Shown here: one piece after another, positions 7,879-16,762 of the stretch
Numbering within the stretch: the first letter of the stretch is position 1
Layout of the letters: every line of letters begins with the position of its first letter
NCBI GenBank assembly: GCA_027622315.1
Contig: JAQBZW010000008.1
Location: 1 to 32,705 of the forward strand
Length of the DNA stretch: 32,705 nt
Source of the DNA: Chloroflexota bacterium
Lineage (GTDB): Bacteria > Chloroflexota > Dehalococcoidia > UBA2979
Reading direction: 5' to 3'
Translations under genes and position numbers: made by a program
The notes under the pieces: generated by a model
Database searches by the model: none
Told to the model about the DNA's origin: nothing
Seen by the model: the letters and a program-made list of their open reading frames with translations, nothing else

Positions 7879-7912
7879 TCGCGCGATCGTCGCCGCAGGG
7901 GCGACGGTGGCG

Positions 7913-8299
7913 TCACGGGCCCGGAGGACGCCTGAGCGGCGGATCGTATCGCATGCGGCAGTCAGGAGCATCCGCGTGCGCACGCCCCGCTATCCGCGGA
8001 TCAGCTTGAGAATGGTCTTCGAGGCGATCGCCGTCGCGGCTGAGGCGAAGGTGATCGCCGGCGAGCGCGATCGCCGTCTGGTCGTACACCGGATGTACGC
8101 GCACGCCACTGCCGTGATCGGTGCCTCCACCGGAGCCCCAGCCGAAGCCCACGCCATAGCCGACTTCGGCGACAGGGATGACGGTGTGCTCGCCGGCCGA
8201 CACCGCGGTGCCGAAGCAGTGAGACGCGCTCGCCCGCTCGGGGACCTGCGCGAGTTCCTTTATTGCTTCGGCGGTGTCCATGGACGGCCTCGTATTCAT
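7913..8299 (-). CDS. GerW/YtfJ-family sporulation-like protein, possible frameshift near its 3' end
   Basis: MNTRPSMDTAEAIKELAQVPERASASHCFGTAVSAGEHTVIPVAEVGYGVGFGWGSGGGTDHGSGVRVHPV; TVIPVAEV plus Gly-rich loop matches GerW. C-terminal coding signal appears to move to another frame ending at 7990. Confidence 0.6.
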   Translation of the reverse strand: MNTRPSMDTAEAIKELAQVPERASASHCFGTAVSAGEHTVIPVAEVGYGVGFGWGSGGGTDHGSGVRVHPVYDQTAIALAGDHLRLSRDGDRLEDHSQADPRIAGRAHADAPDCRMRYDPPLRRPPGP

Positions 8300-8330
8300 C
8301 TGCGTCGGATTCGATCGGGCGTGGCTGCGG

Positions 8331-8675
8331 TCATGGCAGCGTAGCGTGCGCGGGCGAGCTACGGCGCCGGCGGAGCCACCAGGCGATCGCGACGGATCCG
8401 AGCCAGAGCAGCACGGCCCGGCGGGCGGCGGTGATCCACGGGTCCGCGACCACGGGAATCGCCACCTCGTACGCACGGTCGCTCTCGGTCACTTCGACTG
8501 CGACCGGACGCAGCCGACCGAGCGTGATGCGCACCCCGGCGCCACTGCCGAACGCCAGGTGGAGCTGGCGGCGTTGAACGCGCGCGCTGAGCGCACGTGT
8601 GCCGACATGTCCGAGATCGACGTGCTCGGTGTCCGTTGTCAGCAGGCCGCCGAAACCACCGACGGCGGGAGCCAC
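8331..8675 (-). CDS. Hypothetical protein with C-terminal TM segment
   Basis: Open frame between GerW-like gene and ABC permease, same strand; AVLLWLGSVAIAWWLRRRR TM plus basic end. Confidence 0.5.
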   Translation of the reverse strand: MAPAVGGFGGLLTTDTEHVDLGHVGTRALSARVQRRQLHLAFGSGAGVRITLGRLRPVAVEVTESDRAYEVAIPVVADPWITAARRAVLLWLGSVAIAWWLRRRRSSPAHATLP

Positions 8676-8676
8676 G

Positions 8677-9393
8677 CTAGAGGTCCTTGTGACGGAAGAC
8701 CCACACAGACGCGAAGAGCGCGGCTGCGGTCAGCGCGGGAAAGACCAGAATCACGCGCGCGATGTCCCACGGGGAGGTGTCACCACGGAAGGTCTGTGGG
8801 AGCTCCTCGATCACTGCCGTGGTGCTCATCCAGCTCAGACCGAGGAACTGCAGGGCGACACCGGAGAGCACGATCACGAGCAGCACTGCGAGCACGCCGA
8901 CGAGCACGTTCGAGACGAGTGTCGACATCGTGAGCCCGAAGGCGGCGAGGAAGGTGAGCAAGAGCGCGACCATGAGCACGCCGGCGATCACGCCGGGGAG
9001 CGAGGTATCGGCGGCGGCATAACGAATGATCAGGTACGTGAACGGGATCATCACCAGCAAGTAGACGCCGAGCGTGAAACCGAGGCGGGCAATGATCTTC
9101 GCGGAGATGTACTCGGTGCGCGTCACGGAACGCGAAAGGATCGAGTCCACGATGATTCCGGCCTCGCCGCTGACGGCGCTACTCGCGATCACCGCCACGG
9201 CGAGCGCCGACAGTGGCGCGAGCACCGCCGCGACGTACGCGGCCATCGTCTCTGAGGCGAGTTCGCGCTCGTTCGCCGCCACGGCGATCAGGAAGAGCGC
9301 CGGGATCACGAGCAGCGGGATCCAGATCCTCGCGACCCAGGAACGGCTCAGCTGCAGCAGGTCATAGCGCAGGATGGCCAGGAATGCCTGCAT
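8677..9393 (-). CDS. ABC-2 type transporter permease
   Basis: MQAFLAILRYDLLQLSRSWVARIWIPLLVIPALFLIAVAANERELASETMAAYVAAVLAPLSALAVAVIASSAVSGEAGIIVDSILSRSVTRTEYISAKI; multiple TM segments, next to ATPase. Confidence 0.85.
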   Translation of the reverse strand: MQAFLAILRYDLLQLSRSWVARIWIPLLVIPALFLIAVAANERELASETMAAYVAAVLAPLSALAVAVIASSAVSGEAGIIVDSILSRSVTRTEYISAKIIARLGFTLGVYLLVMIPFTYLIIRYAAADTSLPGVIAGVLMVALLLTFLAAFGLTMSTLVSNVLVGVLAVLLVIVLSGVALQFLGLSWMSTTAVIEELPQTFRGDTSPWDIARVILVFPALTAAALFASVWVFRHKDL

Positions 9394-10424
9394 CCGCTTT
9401 CTCCGATTCCGTGTGGTCGACCCCGCGGCGGGCGATGTCTTGCGTGGCCGCCCAGGCGGCTGCGCGCAGGAAGCCGCGCGTGCGGTCCTCCTCGAGCCGG
9501 CGCAGGAACGCCTCCTCGATTTCATCGGCGCCGGTGTTGATGTGGAGCAGCTCGACGCCCGTACGGTCGACGAGTTGGAGCACACGTTCGATGTACTCCG
9601 GCAGCGGCTCCGTGCCCAGGAAGGTGATGCGGAACTCGGAGCCGAGCCGTTCGTAGCGGACCGAACCGAGTTCATCGAGTGTCGGGATCTGCTGCTCGAA
9701 GGCGGCAGTGTTGCCGTCGATCTCGACTGAGATCGTCCCCTGCCGGGCAAGCCGGCGCATCTCCGCCATCGGTCCGGAGTAGATCAGGCGGCCGCTCGAG
9801 ATGATGCCGACATCCGTGCAGACGCGCTCGACATCGCCCAGGATGTGGGTGGCGATGATGATCGTGCGATCGCGGCCCGAGAGCTCGCGGATCAGCTCGA
9901 TCGTCTGCTTGCGTCCGGCCGGATCGAGCCCTGACGTCGGTTCGTCGAGGATCAACAGCTCCGGGTCGTTCATCAGCGCCGCGGCGATGCCGAGGCGCGT
10001 GAGCATGCCGGTGGAGTACCCGCCGATGCGCTGTCCGGCCGCCGCGGTGAGGTCCACCGCCTGGAGCAGCCGCGCGAGCTGGATCTTCGCGCGCTCGGAG
10101 GGAACGCCGAGCATCGAGCCCACGAACTGCAGATACGAGATCGCCGTCATGTGCTTCGGAAAGTTCGGGTTGGTGGGGAGGAAGCCGATACGACGCCTGA
10201 TGTCGGCGCGCTCTGCGGTCATCGGTTCACCGAGTACCGAGACGGAGCCGGCCGTGGGTCGCTGGAGGCCGAGCAGGATGCGGAAGGTGGTCGACTTGCC
10301 GGCGCCGTTGGGGCCGACGAGCCCGAACACGGACCCTTTTTCGACGCGCAGGCTGAGCGCGTTCAGAGCGATGTAACGGTTCTCGTAGATCTTGGTCAGA
10401 TCGGACGTGAGGACGACATGCATC
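9362..10424 (-). CDS. ABC transporter ATP-binding protein
   Basis: Walker A GPNGAGKST, signature YSTGMLTRLGIA (degenerate LSGGQ), Walker B LLILDEPTSGLDP, H-loop ATH. The longer track ORF to 11119 is not supported upstream. Confidence 0.93.
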
Positions 10425-10607
10425 GAAATGCACCTCCGGCGCGACTCGAGGGCGAGCCTGCTTGCGTGCGTGTCGGCCGGCCCGGCACCGCCCCTGGTGA
10501 GGCGGACAAAAATAATAGAGGCCCGTTGGATGACACGAAAGGCAGGGTATTCCCGGATCCGGGTGTTTCGACTCGTAGCGGCAACGTAGCGGTCATATAG
10601 TCGGCGA

Positions 10608-11282
10608 ATGCAACGTGTCCTCATGCTCTCAGACGACGTCGGCCATGCGGCGGCGGCCGGGTCTGCGCTTCGCGAGGATGGCCGAGAACTGCGGGCCGAG
10701 ACGACGGCGGAGCGCTTTCTGCTCGCGGCGCGCGAGTGGCGACCGTCGCTCGTGCTGCTCGATCTCGGCGTCGGCCTGAGTGCCGGCGGAATCGCCGCGC
10801 TGCTGCGCGACCCGGCGCTGGAAGACGGCATCGGCATCATCGCGATCGCGGCGCCGGAGCAGTTCTCGCTCGTCGGTCCGGGCGTGAAGATTGATGATCT
10901 GATCGTGCCGCCGCTCGAGCCCGGTGAGCTGCGCACGCGCGTCGCACGCGCGCTGTGGGTGCGCACGGGCACGGACGATGGGCATGTGCTGCGCGAGGGG
11001 TCGCTCACCATCGACCTGGAGCGGTACAAGGTCGCGATCGACGGCGGGGCAGTGGACCTCACGTACAAGGAGTACGAGCTGCTGCGGTTCCTCGCGACGA
11101 ATCCCGGCAAGCCGTTCACGCGCGAAGCGCTGCTAAACCGCGTGTGGGGATATGACTACTACGGGGGCTCGCGGACGGTCGACGTTCACGTGCGTCGTAT
11201 CCGCGCAAAAATCGAGGGTCGGCAGCAGTTCATCGAAACGGTTCGGAACGTCGGCTACCGCTTCATCGAACGCGCCCGCTAG
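10608..11282 (+). CDS. OmpR-family response regulator, GlnR-like (atypical receiver)
   Basis: DLTYKEYELLRFLATNPGKPFTREALLNRVWGYDYYGGSRTVDVHVRRIRAKIEGRQQFIETVRNVGYRFIE closely resembles actinobacterial GlnR; no adjacent histidine kinase. Confidence 0.88.
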   Translation: MQRVLMLSDDVGHAAAAGSALREDGRELRAETTAERFLLAAREWRPSLVLLDLGVGLSAGGIAALLRDPALEDGIGIIAIAAPEQFSLVGPGVKIDDLIVPPLEPGELRTRVARALWVRTGTDDGHVLREGSLTIDLERYKVAIDGGAVDLTYKEYELLRFLATNPGKPFTREALLNRVWGYDYYGGSRTVDVHVRRIRAKIEGRQQFIETVRNVGYRFIERAR

Positions 11283-11333
11283 CCGGGGCGTTCACCGGCG
11301 CCCGCGGGCGCCCTCGCTTTCACCTGCAGCACC

Positions 11334-11654
11334 TCAAGCGGCGTGATCCGTTGCGAGGCGGTAGCCCACGCGGGGCACCGTGTCGACGTAGCCGGCGGCG
11401 TCCCCGCCGAGCTTCGAGCGCAGCCGCGAGAGCACCACGGCGAGCCTGCGGCGGCTGCGTTGCGTCGGTTCGCCCCAGAGCGTCGCCGCGAGCCGGTCAT
11501 AGGTCGCGATGCGGCCATCGAGCGACGCGATGTACCAGAGCGCGTTGAACTCGAGGTAGGTGAGCCGGATCGGCGTGCCGGACACGGTCACGGCGTAACG
11601 CTCGCGGTCGATTCGCAGGTTCGCGGCCTCGATGATGTCGCCGGACTGGGTCAC
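11334..11654 (-). CDS. Stand-alone OmpR/PhoB-type winged-helix DNA-binding protein
   Basis: RIDRERYAVTVSGTPIRLTYLEFNALWYIASLDGRIATYDRLAATLWGEPTQRSRRRLAVVLSRLRSKLGGDAAGYVDTVPRVGYRLA; no receiver domain. Confidence 0.85.
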   Translation of the reverse strand: MTQSGDIIEAANLRIDRERYAVTVSGTPIRLTYLEFNALWYIASLDGRIATYDRLAATLWGEPTQRSRRRLAVVLSRLRSKLGGDAAGYVDTVPRVGYRLATDHAA

Positions 11655-11761
11655 GCTGCTCGCTCCTTCCGTGCGCCCGGCCCGGGGGGCTCGGGGGGGG
11701 CGGCCCGCGACGAAAGTCGCCGCGTCCGCCCCCCCCGTTGTCTGGAGTGCTCCGACCGCCG

Positions 11762-12109
<348 letters not shown>

Positions 12110-13636
12110 CTACCTTCCGGCCGCGCCGCCCGACGAGCGCATGCCCGCCGCGACGCCGGTGGTCTCTGCAAACGGGTCGCGTCCCCCCGTGAACTCTGGG
12201 TAGGCCTCGGCCCCGTGCTCGCCCACGTCCAGGCCGATCGTCTCCTCTTCCGCCGAGACGCGCAGGCCGATCGTGACGCGAATGATGGCAAACAGAATCA
12301 GCGATGTGCCAATGGTCCAGGCGGCGACCGCGGCGACGCCGATCAGTTGCGTGAAGAGCATGTTCGGTCCGCCGCCGAGCAGCAGTCCGTAGCTCGTCGG
12401 GTCGGCGATGCCGAAGGCGTCCGTGAGGTACGCCTTCTCCGAGAAGAGGCCGACGGCGAGTGTGCCCCAGATGCCGTTCATCAGGTGCACCGGCACTGCG
12501 CCGACGGGGTCGTCGATCCTCAGGTTGTCGAGCAGTTCGACGCCGAACACGATGATCGTGCCCGCCACGATGCCGATCACCACGGCCGCCCAGGGGGCGA
12601 CGGTGGCGGTGCCGGCGGTGATCCCGACGAGGCCGCCGAGGACGCCGTTCAGCGTGAGGCCGAGGTCGGACTTCCCGTAGCGCAGCCACGAGATGAGCAT
12701 TGCGGCAGAGGCGCCGGCGCCTGCGGCCAGCGTGGTGGTGACGGCGACGCGTGCGGCGACGGCAGCGAGGCCACCGGAGAGGCCAAGTGTGGAACCGGCG
12801 TTGAAGCCGTACCAGCCGATCCAGAGCACGAGCACGCCGAGCATGCCCAGCGGCATCGAGTGACCGAGGATCGGGTTTACCTGGCCGTCGGGGCCGTACT
12901 TGCCGCGACGTGCACCGACCATGATCGCGCCCACCAGAGCGGCCCACCCGCCCACGGAGTGCACGACGGTCGAGCCGGCGAAGTCGAGCATGCCGTAATC
13001 ACCGATTGGGTTGTCGGTGAAGGCGGTCAGCCACCCGCTGCCGTCCCAGACCCAGTGACTCACGATCGGGTAGATCACTGCGGTGATCACCACGGTGTAA
13101 ATGAGGTAGGCCGCGAACTTCGTGCGCTCCGCCATCGCGCCGGAAACGATCGTGGCGGCGGTGGCGGCGAACGCGAACTGGAAGAACCAGGTCGGATAGT
13201 CGGTGAAGTCACCGGTGAGGAAGAAGTGGCCGTTGCCGAAGAGCGCGCTCGCGCTGCCGGACACGCCGTAGGCGAGCCCGAAGCCGACCGCCCAGTAGGC
13301 GATCGAGCCCAGCGAAACGTCGAGCACGTTCTTCATCAGGATGTTGACGACGTTCTTCGAGCGGATGAAGCCTGACTCGACGAGCGCGAAGCCGGCCTGC
13401 ATGAACAGCACGAGCACGGCGGCGATCAGCAGCCACGCTGTGTCGATCGCCGACGTCAGGTCCTCGAGGACGGCGGCCTCCTGCGCGCCGGCGAGCCCGG
13501 TGCCGAAGGCAAGGGCTGCGCCGGCTCCGACGGCGATGCCGAACAGACGTCGTCGCAAGCGACGAACTGGTTGCTGTGGTGGATCTGCGGATTTCTGCAA
13601 AACGGCTCCTCCCGGCGCTCTGTGAGTGGCGTTCAC
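12110..13636 (-). CDS. amtB: Ammonium transporter AmtB
   Basis: DTAWLLIAAVLVLFMQAGFALVESGFIRSKNVVNILMKN...DFAGSTVVHSVGGWAALVGAIMVGAR...GWYGFNAGSTL signatures. Confidence 0.97.
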   Translation of the reverse strand: MNATHRAPGGAVLQKSADPPQQPVRRLRRRLFGIAVGAGAALAFGTGLAGAQEAAVLEDLTSAIDTAWLLIAAVLVLFMQAGFALVESGFIRSKNVVNILMKNVLDVSLGSIAYWAVGFGLAYGVSGSASALFGNGHFFLTGDFTDYPTWFFQFAFAATAATIVSGAMAERTKFAAYLIYTVVITAVIYPIVSHWVWDGSGWLTAFTDNPIGDYGMLDFAGSTVVHSVGGWAALVGAIMVGARRGKYGPDGQVNPILGHSMPLGMLGVLVLWIGWYGFNAGSTLGLSGGLAAVAARVAVTTTLAAGAGASAAMLISWLRYGKSDLGLTLNGVLGGLVGITAGTATVAPWAAVVIGIVAGTIIVFGVELLDNLRIDDPVGAVPVHLMNGIWGTLAVGLFSEKAYLTDAFGIADPTSYGLLLGGGPNMLFTQLIGVAAVAAWTIGTSLILFAIIRVTIGLRVSAEEETIGLDVGEHGAEAYPEFTGGRDPFAETTGVAAGMRSSGGAAGR

Positions 13637-13683
13637 CGTACGAATCGCTCGTTTCGTTAGGAGAACAACCGTGTGAACGAGCG

Positions 13684-13732
13684 GTGTCAGCGCGGTAACA
13701 ACGCGATGTCGCTGCGGTTACGACGATGTTTC
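13684..13732 (-). promoter_or_regulatory. GlnR-box-like operator: five half-sites at 11-bp spacing
   Basis: Minus strand: GAAAC-n6-GTAAC-n6-GACAT-n6-GTTAC-n6-GACAC, in the amtB/GS-like divergent intergenic region. Confidence 0.7.
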
Positions 13733-13842
13733 GCGCGTTTCCTGGCACCGTCGCCGCTTGCGGTGGCGTGTGACGCGCGTCACGATGGCGTGCGCCCCGG
13801 CACACGCTGCGGCGGACGCGGACGACGATCGGGAGGTTGCCG

Positions 13843-15252
13843 GTGGCAACGTTGCAGGAGGTCAGGCAGCTCGCCGAGTCGAGCGGTGTCCGTCGGGTCG
13901 ACCTGAGAGCGACGGATCTCCTGGGACGGTGGCAGCACGTCACGGTGCCGCTCAGCCAGTTCACCGCACAGTTGATCGAGCGAGGCGTGGGCGGCGACGT
14001 CGGCGCGTTCGAGGGCTCGGGCACACGCGGCATCGAGCTCGCGTTCATCCCCGATCTCGATACGGCAGTGGTGGACCCTGCGACCGGGATCCCCACGCTC
14101 AGCGTGATCTGCCGGCTCGTCGAGCGGGCGACCGGCGACCGTTTCGCGCGTGATCCGCGCCACGTCGCGGAGAAGGCGGAGGCGCACCTGCGTGCTTCCG
14201 GCGTCGCCGACAGCGCCCACTTCGGGACACGCCTCCAGTTCTTCGTCTTCGACGACGTGCGCTACCAGCAGGCGAGCCACAGCGCCTTCTACTTCGTGGA
14301 CGCCGAAGAGGGCGCGTGGAACACGGGACGTGACGAGACGCCGAACCTCGGCGCGAAGGTGGCCGCGGGGCAGGGCTACCTGCAGGCGCCGCCTTTCGAT
14401 GCGCAGGCGGATCTGCGCTGGGCGCTGTGCGAGGCGCTGACGGCGATCGGCGCCGTGGTCGAGTCAGAGCGACGCGAGGCGGCGAGCGCGGGCCAGGCCG
14501 AGATCGCGGTCCGGGAGCAGCCGCTCGTACGCAAGGCAGACGAGATCCAGTGGTACAAGTACCTCGCGCGCAACGTCGCCCGCGCCCACGGCAAAGTCGC
14601 GACGTTCATGCCGAAGCCGATCTACGGCGAGCCGGGCTCCGGCATGCGCACGCACCAGTCGCTCTGGCGCGCCCAGACCCCCACCTTCTTCGACAGCAAC
14701 GGGTATGCCGGCCTCTCGCAGACCGCGCGCTACTACATCGGCGGGTTGCTGCGGCACGCGCCGGCGCTGCTTGCGTTCTGCAGCCCCACCACGAGCTCGT
14801 TCCGGCGGCTCACGCCGGAAGAGTCGCCTGTGCATCTGACGTATTCGGTGCGGAGCCCGTCCGCCGTCGTGCGTGTGCCGGAGGCGCAGCCCTCACCGCC
14901 GCGTACGCGCGTGGAGTTCAGGCCGCCAGACGGCAGTGCGAATCCGTACCTCGCCTTGTCGGCGATGCTCATGGCTGGCCTGGATGGGGTGGAGAGCCGA
15001 ATCGAGCCGGGTGATCCGCTGGACAAGAATGTCCACGACCTCACCGCCGCGGAGCTTGGGCGCGTGCAGCGGCTGCCCGCGTCGCTGGAGGCGTCCCTCG
15101 ACGCGCTGGCCGCCGATCACGCGTTCCTGCGCAAGGGCGACGTGTTCAGCCAGGAGCTGATCGATCGCTGGATCGAGGTCAAGCGCGACGAGGCGCGAGA
15201 GGTCGCTGCCCGCCCGACGCCTCACGAGTACGAGCTCTACTTCTCGGTCTGA
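13843..15252 (+). CDS. Glutamine synthetase type I-like protein with substituted catalytic residues (probable pseudoenzyme)
   Basis: Full-length GS-I-beta-like fold (DEIQWYKYLARNVARAHGKVATFMPKP, NGYAGLSQTARYYIGGLLRHAPALLAF, SANPYLALSAMLMAGLDGVESRIEPGDPLDKN, TPHEYELYFSV). GTG at 13843 follows GGGAGG; the track starts at TTG 13837. Confidence 0.88.
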   Translation: MATLQEVRQLAESSGVRRVDLRATDLLGRWQHVTVPLSQFTAQLIERGVGGDVGAFEGSGTRGIELAFIPDLDTAVVDPATGIPTLSVICRLVERATGDRFARDPRHVAEKAEAHLRASGVADSAHFGTRLQFFVFDDVRYQQASHSAFYFVDAEEGAWNTGRDETPNLGAKVAAGQGYLQAPPFDAQADLRWALCEALTAIGAVVESERREAASAGQAEIAVREQPLVRKADEIQWYKYLARNVARAHGKVATFMPKPIYGEPGSGMRTHQSLWRAQTPTFFDSNGYAGLSQTARYYIGGLLRHAPALLAFCSPTTSSFRRLTPEESPVHLTYSVRSPSAVVRVPEAQPSPPRTRVEFRPPDGSANPYLALSAMLMAGLDGVESRIEPGDPLDKNVHDLTAAELGRVQRLPASLEASLDALAADHAFLRKGDVFSQELIDRWIEVKRDEAREVAARPTPHEYELYFSV

Positions 15253-15291
15253 CGATCGGGCGGCTGCGCCGGATCCGGTGGCCTCACCGGG

Positions 15292-16623
15292 CTAGAGCGT
15301 GAGGTAGCGGTCGATCTCGTACTGCGAGACCTGGCGGCGGTAATCGAGCCACTCCAGGCGCTTGTTGCTGACGAGCGTCTCCCAGACGTGATCGCCGAGC
15401 GTGCTGCGCATGAGCTCGGAGCTCGCGAAGCGGTCAATCGCTTCGTCGAGCGATCCGGGGAGCGCCTGGATGCCGAAACGCGCACGTTCGGCGTCGGACA
15501 GCTCGGCGACGTTGCGGTCGAGCGGTTCTGGCAAGGGGTAGTTGCCTTCGATGCCGGCCAGGCCCGCCGCGAGCACGGCGGCGAACGCGAGGTACGGATT
15601 GCACGCGGAGTCCGGCACCCGGTACTCGATGCGCGTTCCCTCGACCTCCAGATTGGGGCGTCGCTCCGGAACCCGCACAAGGTCGGCGCGGTTGCGAGTC
15701 GACCACGTTGCGTGGGTGGGGGCTTCGTAGCCGGGGATCAGGCGCTTGTACGAGTTCACCCACTGGTTCGTCACGAGCATGAGCTCGGGCGCGTGGCGGA
15801 GCAGACCGGCCATATAGCCGCGAGCGTCCGCCGAGAGGTGCATTGGCTGATCGGCGGCGAAGAAGGCATTCGACTCGCCCCGGAAGAGCGACTGCTGGAG
15901 GTGCATCGCCGAGCCGTTCTCGTTTGGCAGCGGCTTCGGCATGAAGGTGGCGAACACACCTTCGCGCATCGCCACTTCCTTGACGACGAGACGGAAGGTC
16001 ATGACGGCGTCGGCCATGGTCAGGGCGTCCGCGTAGCGCAGGTCCATCTCGTGCTGACTCGGCGCCGCCTCGTGGTGGCTCTCGGCCACGGCGATGCCCA
16101 TGTCTTCGAGCGTGAGCACCGTCTCGCGCCTCAGGTCTGAAGCCCCGTCGTAGGGGGTGAGGTCGAAGTAGCCGCCGCGGTCAATGGGCTCGGTGCTGCC
16201 GGGTTCCTTGAAGTAGAAGTACTCGATCTCCGGCGAGATGTAGAAGGTGTAGCCGGCCTCGGCGGCACGACTGAGGGTGCGCTTGAGGACCCCACGTGGA
16301 TCGCCGTCGGACGGAGTGCCGTCCGGCGCGCGGATGTCGCAGAACATGCGGGCGACCGCCTGTGCCTTCGGGCGCCACGGGAGGATCTGGAAGGTGGCCG
16401 GATCGGGCATCGCGATCATGTCAGCTTCGTCGTGGCGGGCGAAACCTTCGATCGCGGAGCCATCGAACACAATGCCGTCATCGAGCGCGTGTTCGAGCTC
16501 TTCGGCGGTGATCGCCACAGACTTGAGCGTGCCCAGGATGTCGGTGAACCAGAGCCGGATAAACTTGACGTCATGATCGCGGCACGCCTGTAGGACGTGC
16601 TGCCGTGAATCAAAATCGTTCAT
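15292..16623 (-). CDS. glnA: Glutamine synthetase (catalytic residues retained)
   Basis: MNDFDSRQHVLQACRDHDVKFIRLWFTDILGTLKSVAI...DGSAIEGF...SPEIEYFYF...SHHEAAPSQHEMDLRY...FMPKPLPNENGSAMHLQQSL...YEAPTHATWSTRNRADLVRVP...RIEYRVPDSACNPYLAFAA. Confidence 0.95.
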   Translation of the reverse strand: MNDFDSRQHVLQACRDHDVKFIRLWFTDILGTLKSVAITAEELEHALDDGIVFDGSAIEGFARHDEADMIAMPDPATFQILPWRPKAQAVARMFCDIRAPDGTPSDGDPRGVLKRTLSRAAEAGYTFYISPEIEYFYFKEPGSTEPIDRGGYFDLTPYDGASDLRRETVLTLEDMGIAVAESHHEAAPSQHEMDLRYADALTMADAVMTFRLVVKEVAMREGVFATFMPKPLPNENGSAMHLQQSLFRGESNAFFAADQPMHLSADARGYMAGLLRHAPELMLVTNQWVNSYKRLIPGYEAPTHATWSTRNRADLVRVPERRPNLEVEGTRIEYRVPDSACNPYLAFAAVLAAGLAGIEGNYPLPEPLDRNVAELSDAERARFGIQALPGSLDEAIDRFASSELMRSTLGDHVWETLVSNKRLEWLDYRRQVSQYEIDRYLTL

Positions 16624-16762
16624 GCGCCGAGCGTAGCGCGGAACGTGTTTCCAGCACATTTCTCGGGGCGGTTGCGTGGTTGGTCGCGCTTCGAGCGTGG
16701 GCTATGCTGCCGCCCGCACGCCGGGTGCGGTGTGTCGCCAGCGGAGACGAGGAGGGGGACAT

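Noticed and set aside
9362-11119. 585-aa version of the ABC ATPase
   Set aside because: Residues before MHVVLTSDLTK overlap the divergent response-regulator gene and its promoter and are Ser/Arg-rich noise; true start is near 10424.
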